Assembly (NCBI GenBank): GCA_021834785.1
Contig: JAKBRJ010000012.1
Coordinates: 1 to 18,293 of the forward strand
Origin: Microcaldota archaeon
GTDB lineage: Archaea > Micrarchaeota > Micrarchaeia > Micrarchaeales > Micrarchaeaceae
Reading direction: 5' to 3'
Length of the DNA stretch: 18,293 nt
Each line of letters starts with the position of its first letter. Positions within the stretch are counted from its first letter, which is position 1. The translations under genes were made by a program, and so were the position numbers. Below the pieces are notes generated by a model that had not been told where the DNA came from, searched no databases, and was given only the letters and a program-made list of their open reading frames with translations. Positions 8,809 to 14,538 of the stretch are shown here, piece after piece.

Positions 8809-8971
8809 CTATAAGAATTATTGGGTAAAGAAGGGTGATGCAGCGCCCATGCCTAAGGTTAGCGACGCTAAGGTACTAAGGAAGTTCAGGGCGATAAAAC
8901 TGGCATTTCTGGCGTTCAATGTCGTTGCTACTATGGCATTCCTGTTCTTTATCATTGTGGTGTTGAAATGA
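8795..8971 (+). CDS. Small single-pass membrane protein embedded in the ATP synthase operon
   Basis: A 58-codon gene too short for many gene finders. It starts with ATG at 8795, inside the last codons of atpD, and ends with a TGA (8969-8971) that overlaps the atpH ATG as ATGA. The product has a basic, Tyr-rich N terminus ([15 protein letters not shown]), a Lys/Arg-rich linker (KVLRKFRAIK, 26-35) and one strongly hydrophobic segment at about 36-57 ending in a single Lys. Positive charges before the segment predict the N terminus in the cytoplasm and a tail-anchored layout. Overlaps on both sides make a chance ORF unlikely. I do not recognise the sequence. Methanosarcina operons are reported to carry a small extra gene (ahaG), but homology cannot be judged here. 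A role as an accessory or assembly subunit is inferred from position only. Confidence 0.72.
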   Translation: MKTYNYKNYWVKKGDAAPMPKVSDAKVLRKFRAIKLAFLAFNVVATMAFLFFIIVVLK

Positions 8972-9285
8972 GCGATATAAGTATTTTAGAAAAGATAAAA
9001 CAGGCAGAGATTGATTCTGAAAAAGAGATAAAAGATGCAGAGGAAGAGGCAAGGGCAAAGCTCATAGAGGCACATGCAAAAGCCGAAAACGACTTGAAGG
9101 CTGGTATAGAACGTGCAGATCTTGCGTATCAAAAAGAAATTGCAGCCGCAGAAGCGGATGCATCAAAGCGTGCAAATGAAGTTTATGAATCTAAGATCGC
9201 TGAAATAAAGGTCCTGAAAAAACCAAGCGATGAAGATATAATGAATATGTTCTCTGATGTGATAAACGAGGAATTCGGTGTGTGA
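8968..9285 (+). CDS. atpH: A-type ATP synthase subunit H (peripheral stalk)
   Basis: A 105-residue subunit, almost wholly Ala/Glu/Lys-rich helix with no membrane segment, that forms the right-handed coiled coil of the peripheral stalk with subunit E. The long helix runs from about residue 5 to 80, then a short KKPSDEDIMNMFSDVINEEFG tail resembles the C-terminal element of other archaeal H subunits. Assignment rests on length, composition and its place directly before atpI, as in other archaeal operons where H and I are adjacent. The start overlaps the small membrane protein stop as ATGA. The atpI ATG follows its stop with no gap. Confidence 0.87.
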   Translation: MSDISILEKIKQAEIDSEKEIKDAEEEARAKLIEAHAKAENDLKAGIERADLAYQKEIAAAEADASKRANEVYESKIAEIKVLKKPSDEDIMNMFSDVINEEFGV

Positions 9286-11208
9286 ATGTTCAAACCTGCA
9301 AGGATGTCAAGGATAAGGCTCATACTAGACAGGGTGTATTACGAGCCTGCGCTTTCAGCGCTCCATGACTTGGGTGTAATGCAGGTAGAGCAGGTACCGG
9401 AAGATGTATTCGTGCTTCTGGGGAGCCATGCCATAAAATACGGAGAGGTAGGCACATATGCCCAAAGATTTCGCAGCCTGGAAGGCATGATGCATCAAAA
9501 AGAATCAAAAAAACGCTACCTTTTCGAAAGCCTAAGCGATCTTTTTTCTAAGGCGGATTCCATAAAAATAGATGAGAGGGTATCTGCAATAAGCAGGGAT
9601 ATAGAGACATTGTCATCTAAGCTCAAGGATCTGAATGACAGGCTGGGCACAATACGCATGATTGGGCATTTTGATAGGGATCTGTCAATATTGAATTCCA
9701 GCATGACAATGTCATTCCTTGCGTACGGCCAGAAGCTTGATGAGTTCTTGGAAATCGCAGAAAAAAATGTTGACTGCATAATTTCAAAAGGCAAAAGCTC
9801 TGCAATAATATCTATATCAAAGCAGGACCAGAACAAGTTCGGCAAATTTTCAGAAGGTTATAAGATAAAACTGGAGGTGCTGCCGGAATTCAAAGGCAGC
9901 TTGACGGAAGAGAGGTCAAGGCTAAACGCTGAAATCAAAAAGCTTGAGGTGCGGAAGTCATCGCTTAATGATGAGTTGGATGCGATATCTGATGAGTACT
10001 ATGGGATAGTGAGCGCAATAAGAGAACAGTTCGATTTGGAAACAGAAAAGTTGGATATAACCTCTAGGTTGGGGATAAGCAGATCGGTGATAACTGTAGA
10101 CGGATGGGTGCCTGAAGCAAACATGAAAGGCCTTGAAAAAAGCCTGGCAAATGTAACAAAAGAGCATTATATACTTGATACCGTTGAGACAAAATCTCTG
10201 CCTCCGACAAAATTCGACAATCCTGTGAAGACTAAGCTTTATGAATTTTTCATAAGGTTCTATTCCCTGCCAAGGAGCGATGAGATAGACCCTACGGTAA
10301 TGTTTGCGTTTATATTCCCGATATTCTTCGGACTCATGGTAGGTGATGCAGGGTATGGCATCGTTATGCTGCTCGGTGCGCTGTGGCTTATAAGGAGGAT
10401 GAAGCATCCGCCAAAGAGAAGCCGCATACCAAAGCAGATTAGCAAGTTCATCGGCACTATAATAAGCCCTAACGGCATGGTTACGATAGCCAAGGCAATA
10501 ATACCAGGGTCTATAATAGCAATAGCATTGGGCATTGTGTTCAACGAATACTTCGGGTTCCAGCTTCCATACGTTGCGCTCTTCAATGTGGAGGTGAACC
10601 TTTCAAAACTGCTGGTCATATCAGGATGGATAGGCGTAGCGATGGTTGCTTCCGGGTTCATCCTAGGTTTTTTCAATAAAATGGCAATAGGGCAGAGGAA
10701 GAAAGCGTTCGGCAGGCTTGGCTGGCTTTCGGCAGCAATAGGCATAGTAATATTCGGCCTTGCAGTGCTGCACAGGTCTCCGCTTGGATTTAGCAACATA
10801 CCTGTAGCTGTATCGTATGTGCTAATTGTGGGCGGCATAGTATCCGTCCTAGCATTCGAAGGCTTCGAATCGCTTATGGAGATACCGTCGCTTGTAAGCC
10901 ATATACTGTCATACACCAGGCTGGTCGGCATACTCCTCGCATCGGTAATATTAGCAGGGGTTATAGATTTCGTTTTCATAAGAGGGTGGGCTCATGGCCC
11001 GCTGCTGGGCATAGTCGGCACGCTCATACTTATAATAGGGCAGCTTTTCACATTTGTGATAGCGATATTCGAGCCAGGTATACAAGGTGCAAGGCTTATC
11101 TACGTGGAATTTTTCTCAAAATTCTATACCGGCAATGGCAACGAATTCAGGCCATTTTCGAGCAGGCGCAGGAGGACGCTGAGCAGGTTCGAGATGAAAG
11201 AAGCATAG
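9286..11208 (+). CDS. atpI: A-type ATP synthase subunit I (membrane stator, V-type a homologue)
   Basis: The 640-residue stator that forms the ion path with the rotor ring. Residues 1 to about 330 are the cytoplasmic arm, opening with the family's RMSRIRLILDRVYYEPALSAL pattern and containing long coiled-coil stretches. The membrane part starts near 335 with EIDPTVMFAFIFPIFFGLM and VGDAGYG, then about seven more hydrophobic segments. The essential stator arginine is Arg545 in ILSYTRLVGILLAS. The protein ends with FRPFSS and then a basic tail with four consecutive Arg (627-630), somewhat longer than I expect for the family. The gene abuts atpH without a gap and closes the operon. Confidence 0.95.
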   Translation: MFKPARMSRIRLILDRVYYEPALSALHDLGVMQVEQVPEDVFVLLGSHAIKYGEVGTYAQRFRSLEGMMHQKESKKRYLFESLSDLFSKADSIKIDERVSAISRDIETLSSKLKDLNDRLGTIRMIGHFDRDLSILNSSMTMSFLAYGQKLDEFLEIAEKNVDCIISKGKSSAIISISKQDQNKFGKFSEGYKIKLEVLPEFKGSLTEERSRLNAEIKKLEVRKSSLNDELDAISDEYYGIVSAIREQFDLETEKLDITSRLGISRSVITVDGWVPEANMKGLEKSLANVTKEHYILDTVETKSLPPTKFDNPVKTKLYEFFIRFYSLPRSDEIDPTVMFAFIFPIFFGLMVGDAGYGIVMLLGALWLIRRMKHPPKRSRIPKQISKFIGTIISPNGMVTIAKAIIPGSIIAIALGIVFNEYFGFQLPYVALFNVEVNLSKLLVISGWIGVAMVASGFILGFFNKMAIGQRKKAFGRLGWLSAAIGIVIFGLAVLHRSPLGFSNIPVAVSYVLIVGGIVSVLAFEGFESLMEIPSLVSHILSYTRLVGILLASVILAGVIDFVFIRGWAHGPLLGIVGTLILIIGQLFTFVIAIFEPGIQGARLIYVEFFSKFYTGNGNEFRPFSSRRRRTLSRFEMKEA

Positions 11209-11269
11209 GTGCACTGGGAATAGGGCAGCATAAGAGCGTCAATAACGAAGCGCCCATGAAATCCTGCAC

Positions 11270-11292
11270 CATTTCGCAAATCTTTTCTCTCA
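11270..11292 (+). terminator. Possible T-rich terminator of the ATP synthase operon
   Basis: About 60 bases after the atpI stop there is a pyrimidine-rich stretch, CATTTCGCAAATCTTTTCTC, with short T runs. Archaeal termination can occur at T-rich tracts without a hairpin. No stem-loop is evident, and the call is weak. The remaining space between 11209 and 11343 holds nothing else that I can name apart from the hjc promoter. Confidence 0.2.
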
Positions 11293-11310
11293 AATACACA
11301 ATAAGCTATA

Positions 11311-11322
11311 TTAATTTTAAAT
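11311..11322 (+). promoter_or_regulatory. Probable TATA box of hjc
   Basis: TTAATTTTAAAT is the only A/T-rich box in the gap before hjc. It is centred about 27 bases ahead of the TTG at 11344, so initiation at the normal archaeal distance would fall at or next to the start codon and give a leaderless message. The absence of any Shine-Dalgarno-like sequence before 11344 fits this. Confidence 0.45.
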
Positions 11323-11343
11323 GTCAATACGCTTTGTGGTTTA

Positions 11344-11733
11344 TTGCACAGGTATATAAAAGGCGCCAGGAGCGAGAGGGAGCTCATCAATACGTTTTAC
11401 GGCAAAGGGTATTCCGTAATGCGGTCTGCGGGCAGCGGTGTAAATTCATTGAGCCCTGATATATTGGTATTCAAGAACGGGAAGGGGCTGGCTTTCGAAT
11501 GCAAGGCTTGGGATAAGTCTGGACTTGCTATAGAAATTGGTAAGTTTGAAGTCCTAAAGGGTTGGGAGGCAAATACAGGCACAAGCACGTTTATAGCATG
11601 GAGGATGAGCGGAAAGGGCTGGTATTTCATAAAACTAGAGGAGATGTCTAAGGCAAAGAAGAACTACACTGTGACAAAGTCAAACGCTATGAAAATAAAT
11701 CGCCGCATAGAGCAATTTTTTGAAAGTGCATAA
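11344..11733 (+). CDS. hjc: Archaeal Holliday junction resolvase Hjc
   Basis: A 129-residue dimeric nuclease that cuts four-way DNA junctions symmetrically during recombination and fork repair. The N-terminal KGARSERELI, RSAGSG and PDILVF...AFECKAW segments form the Hjc active site. Glu11, Arg27, Asp39, Glu52 and Lys54 occupy the conserved metal-binding and catalytic positions, so it should be active. The frame has no ATG or GTG upstream of the conserved region; TTG at 11344 gives the family's short N terminus. It follows the ATP synthase operon by 135 bases and probably has its own leaderless promoter. It converges with aspS across only 20 bases, with no clear terminator between them. Confidence 0.92.
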   Translation: MHRYIKGARSERELINTFYGKGYSVMRSAGSGVNSLSPDILVFKNGKGLAFECKAWDKSGLAIEIGKFEVLKGWEANTGTSTFIAWRMSGKGWYFIKLEEMSKAKKNYTVTKSNAMKINRRIEQFFESA

Positions 11734-11753
11734 GCACATGCAAAATCAGGCAT

Positions 11754-13043
11754 TCAAGGCGTAAGCCTTTTCCTGTCCCTGGGGAACAGCGCACATTCCC
11801 TTATATTATCCATTCCGGTAATCTTCATTGCTAATCGTTCTAAGCCAATGCTCCAGCCTGCATGGGGAGGTGCGCCGCACCTAAACGCGTTGATGTAAAA
11901 ATCGAACGATTTAGGATCCATGCCCTTCTTTTTTATCGCTTCTATGAGCAATTCAGGAAGGTGAATTCTCTGTGCGCCGCTCGATATCTCCATGCCTTTG
12001 TATATGAAATCAAAGCTATTCGAGAGTTCCGGATTTTTGTCGTTTGGCATAGAATAGAACGCCCTTACGGAACCTGGGTATTCAGTAACTACTACTGCAT
12101 CCCCATATAGCTCATTTATCATTTTTTCGTCCTCGCGAGTGAAATCGTCGCCGAATTTTATGCCAGATGATTTTGCTTTCATGGCTTCCACGACTTCAGT
12201 ATACGTTACGACCTTTGTCTCAGGCAATTCCAGGTTTACGTTAAGTATTTCAAGGTCCTTGGCATTTTTAGCTTTGACCTCTTTAATAATGCCTGTGACC
12301 GCTTCGATAAGTATGCTTATAACATCCTGATGGTCGGCAAATGCCATTTCTATATCCATCTGTGTCACCTCGTTGAGGTGGTATACGTCGTTTGATTTTT
12401 CGGCGCGGAATACAGGGGTTATTGTAAATACCCTGTCCAATCCTCCTATAACTGCCAGTTGTTTATAAAGCTGCGGCGATTGGGCGAGAAATGCCTTAGA
12501 CTCGAAGTATTGGACCGAAAACAGTTCAGATCCTCCTTCAGTCGCTTCTGCAACTATCGATGGAGTGCGTATCTCAAGAAAATGCCTGCCTAAAAGCATA
12601 TCCCTGAATGATGACAGTATTGTAGATTCTATCTTGAATATAGCTTCAGTCTGCTGCCTTCTCAGGTCTATATATCTATAATTTAGGCGCACATCCATTT
12701 CTACAGGTACCTTCCCCGTAACTTCAAACGGTATTTTAGCTGATATAGGGTTAAGGTTTTCTATCTCCCTTATCGCTATCTCAAAACCTCTCTTCGCCTC
12801 AGGATTGGCCCTTAATGTGCCTGCAATGCGCACTACGCTTTCCTTCGGCAGTGACATCTGGGCCATCAACGAGTCTTCTATAGCGCCTTTCTTTCCAATG
12901 ACCTGAACTATACCTGTAATGTCCCTTAGCAGAAGGAATGTCATCTTACCAAGTTCTCTTACCTCATGCACCCAGCCTGACAGTGTAACCTCTTTTCCAT
13001 CCATGCTCGCATTGAGCTCTTCTATAAAATGCGTCCTCAACAA
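11754..13043 (-). CDS. aspS: Aspartyl-tRNA synthetase, archaeal type
   Basis: A class II synthetase that charges tRNA with aspartate. It has an N-terminal OB-fold anticodon-binding domain (about 1-105), a short hinge and a catalytic domain with motif 1 (FLEIRTPSIV), motif 2 (FRAEKSNDVYHLNE) and motif 3 (GLERLAM). It ends in the archaeal signature LFPRDRKRLTP. At 429 residues it lacks the bacterial insertion. The TTG at 13043 is preferred: it gives MLRTHF, like the family's M-x-RTH start, and lies 6 bases after AGGTG; a GTG at 13052 would overlap that AGGTG. Residue 26 is His, as in enzymes that also charge tRNA-Asn, while the Lys of PEAKRGFEI is typical of strict enzymes. Specificity is therefore unclear. 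Confidence 0.95.
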   Translation of the reverse strand: MLRTHFIEELNASMDGKEVTLSGWVHEVRELGKMTFLLLRDITGIVQVIGKKGAIEDSLMAQMSLPKESVVRIAGTLRANPEAKRGFEIAIREIENLNPISAKIPFEVTGKVPVEMDVRLNYRYIDLRRQQTEAIFKIESTILSSFRDMLLGRHFLEIRTPSIVAEATEGGSELFSVQYFESKAFLAQSPQLYKQLAVIGGLDRVFTITPVFRAEKSNDVYHLNEVTQMDIEMAFADHQDVISILIEAVTGIIKEVKAKNAKDLEILNVNLELPETKVVTYTEVVEAMKAKSSGIKFGDDFTREDEKMINELYGDAVVVTEYPGSVRAFYSMPNDKNPELSNSFDFIYKGMEISSGAQRIHLPELLIEAIKKKGMDPKSFDFYINAFRCGAPPHAGWSIGLERLAMKITGMDNIRECALFPRDRKRLTP

Positions 13044-13111
13044 TATGAACACCTGTGCAGCATATAATCATTAAGCAGGATATTGAATGCAGCATTATCA
13101 TTTCAAAGCGA

Positions 13112-13120
13112 ATATATTTA
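13112..13120 (-). promoter_or_regulatory. Probable TATA box of aspS
   Basis: On the minus strand this reads TAAATATAT within a longer A/T-rich stretch, about 70 bases before the aspS start. Initiation some 25 bases downstream would leave a leader of roughly 40-50 bases that contains the AGGTG ribosome binding site. The region is A/T-rich overall, so the exact box is uncertain. Confidence 0.4.
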
Positions 13121-13139
13121 TTTATTGATTTATCTGCAT

Positions 13140-13183
13140 AAAAAATCAAGTAAAAGGATAAGATGATGACATATCGTCATCAT
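13140..13183 (-). terminator. Hairpin plus T-tract terminator overlapping the alba stop codon
   Basis: ATGATGAC (13163-13170) and GTCATCAT (13176-13183) form a perfect 8-bp stem with a 5-base loop. The alba stop codon lies inside it. Reading on the minus strand, the stem is followed by CCTTTTACTTGATTTTTT, with T runs. This should end alba transcription before the aspS promoter. A stem over a stop codon might also affect translation end or RNA stability. Confidence 0.6.
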
Positions 13184-13479
13184 TTGCCCAAAAGGATTTG
13201 GATTGCACTGACTTTAGATCTTGTTCCGTCTTCGTTGGTCAACTCCTCAGACGAAGTAGATATATTCTTCAGTTTAAGATCTGGCATAAACTTATTCGTG
13301 ACTATCTCTTTTACATCTACTGCCTTTGAGATTGCATTGCCCCTAGCCTTCAATACGACTTCCGTCATGCCGTTGTTGAATTGGGTTACTACTGCCAAAA
13401 CGTAGTTCATAGTTGGCTTTTTGCCTATATATACTATATTCTCGCCTGCTTTTTCCTGATTTTGTGTATTTTCAGCCAT
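13180..13479 (-). CDS. albA: Alba chromatin protein
   Basis: A 99-residue dimeric protein that coats double-stranded DNA and RNA in archaea. After a short polar N-terminal tail (1-14) comes the family core: VYIGKKP with the Lys20-Lys21 pair at the site of the regulated lysine in Sulfolobus Alba, then [37 protein letters not shown] and the closing strand SAIQILLGK. Length and motifs are normal. The ATG follows GAGTGAT by 4-5 bases. It has its own promoter at 13541-13550 and a hairpin terminator at its stop, so it is probably an independent, strongly expressed gene. Confidence 0.97.
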   Translation of the reverse strand: MAENTQNQEKAGENIVYIGKKPTMNYVLAVVTQFNNGMTEVVLKARGNAISKAVDVKEIVTNKFMPDLKLKNISTSSEELTNEDGTRSKVSAIQILLGK

Positions 13480-13540
13480 TTATATCACTCGCTTGTTGTT
13501 AACATAAGGTATGTGCACTTCCTATCTATTGATTTGCAGG

Positions 13541-13550
13541 ATATTTATAA
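13541..13550 (-). promoter_or_regulatory. TATA box of alba
   Basis: On the minus strand this reads TTATAAATAT, close to the archaeal consensus, preceded by purine-rich GGAAG as a plausible TFB recognition element. Initiation about 25 bases downstream would fall near 13518 and leave a leader of roughly 40 bases with a GTGAT ribosome binding site. Confidence 0.6.
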
Positions 13551-13568
13551 CTTCCGCAGTATTGCACG

Positions 13569-13579
13569 ATGCGACGCAT
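13569..13579. repeat. Eleven-base palindrome upstream of the alba promoter
   Basis: ATGCG-A-CGCAT lies about 18 bases upstream of the alba TATA box and about 30 bases after the end of the 290-residue gene. It could be an operator or part of the upstream gene's terminator. It is short enough to be chance. Confidence 0.25.
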
Positions 13580-13610
13580 TTCATATTGCTGTTAGCAGAG
13601 TTAGATACAT

Positions 13611-14483
13611 TCATTCCGACTCCTTATATATTTTTTTGAGTTCCCCCTCAATATCGATATTGATGCCTAAATCAGAATATATGTGCAATGGATATGCGAG
13701 TGCCACTTTCTTTAGCAGTTCCGCCTCTCTGGTGATGCCTGCCTCGTCGGCAAAGAGCATTTCAGAATTTATCGTTTTTGAAATCAGCGTAAGTATCCTT
13801 TCTGACATTTCAATAAGCCTTCCTTCGTTTATGCACTTCTCGGATATTATGCGCTTCGCCTCTTCAAAACCCCATTCTATCTCTTCGCCCTGATAATCGA
13901 ACGCCTTCCCGAACGACCTCATATATTCAGGCATTACAAAATAGAACACCTTGTAAAACATCATACCGAATGCAGTGCCGTACGTTGATTTTATTATTAT
14001 GTTCATTGCAACCAATCTTTCGTTCCAGTCCTGGAGGTTTTCTATGTAATCGAATACCTCTTTCACTGTTTCTGAAGGAGGCAATGGCTTATGTCCTAAT
14101 CCTTCAAGGAGGTTCTTTATGGCGCGCAGGTGCCTTTTTTCTATCTCAACCATTTCGGAAAAGTGCTTCACATATTCCTTGTTCAAATAGTCTGGTTTTG
14201 ACGACCATTTCTCTGCAATCTGTACGCTTCTCTCTTCTCCATAGAAAAACAAGCTCACTATGCCTACAACGCTTTCGGTTTTAAATGCAGTGTTGTTTGG
14301 CAATACTACGCTGTTGTTTGTCACCTGTCCCTTCTTCCTCTTCACATCGATAAAGCTTGTAGCCCTTTTTATAGCATTTACTGGATCAGATTTGACATAT
14401 TCCTTTAGATACGGTTTTACCCATACAGGTATGCCGTATTTCTTCAATAACGGATCCACTACTGCTGATATTACATCTGCCAT
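13611..14483 (-). CDS. Unrecognised 290-residue helical protein, possibly ferritin-like
   Basis: I do not recognise this protein. It is soluble, with no signal peptide or clear membrane segment, and nearly all helix by composition. Residues 72-132 resemble two helices of a ferritin-like bundle: GEER (82-85) on the first and EKRH (115-118, an ExxH pattern) on the second. A third helix carries WNER (Glu155). A fourth with a matching ExxH is not evident, since the Glu-rich EEIEWGFEEAK stretch (200-210) has no His. A four-helix di-iron or related helical fold is thus a weak inference. The start is secure: AGGTGATG lies just before the ATG. It is 55 bases after the CARDB-repeat gene on the same strand, so the two may be cotranscribed, though a GC-rich inverted repeat lies between. 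Confidence 0.8.
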   Translation of the reverse strand: MADVISAVVDPLLKKYGIPVWVKPYLKEYVKSDPVNAIKRATSFIDVKRKKGQVTNNSVVLPNNTAFKTESVVGIVSLFFYGEERSVQIAEKWSSKPDYLNKEYVKHFSEMVEIEKRHLRAIKNLLEGLGHKPLPPSETVKEVFDYIENLQDWNERLVAMNIIIKSTYGTAFGMMFYKVFYFVMPEYMRSFGKAFDYQGEEIEWGFEEAKRIISEKCINEGRLIEMSERILTLISKTINSEMLFADEAGITREAELLKKVALAYPLHIYSDLGINIDIEGELKKIYKESE

Positions 14484-14506
14484 TGCATCACCTATGCGTT
14501 TTAGAC

Positions 14507-14531
14507 AGGCACACGACGCGTGCGGGTGCCT
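14507..14531. repeat. GC-rich inverted repeat between the repeat-protein gene and the 290-residue gene
   Basis: AGGCAC (14507-14512) and GTGCCT (14526-14531) form a 6-bp stem around a 13-base GC-rich centre that contains CACG-ACG-CGTG. It lies 7 bases after the upstream gene's stop and stands out from its A/T-rich surroundings. No T run follows closely on the minus strand, so it is a weak terminator candidate; an operator or an RNA-stability element is also possible. Confidence 0.35.
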
Positions 14532-14538
14532 ATCATAT

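Noticed and set aside
10260..10979. A 239-codon open frame on the minus strand inside atpI
   Set aside because: It is opposite the conserved membrane domain of AtpI and its composition mirrors the coding strand; no motif or ribosome binding site supports it.
10986..11459. A plus-strand frame running from atpI into hjc
   Set aside because: It overlaps the 3' end of atpI and the active-site region of hjc in another frame, and its product has no recognisable pattern.
11721..11753. Short GTGC-ATAA-GCAC stem at the hjc stop as a shared terminator with aspS
   Set aside because: The stem is only 4 bp and has no T run on either strand; it is too weak to call.
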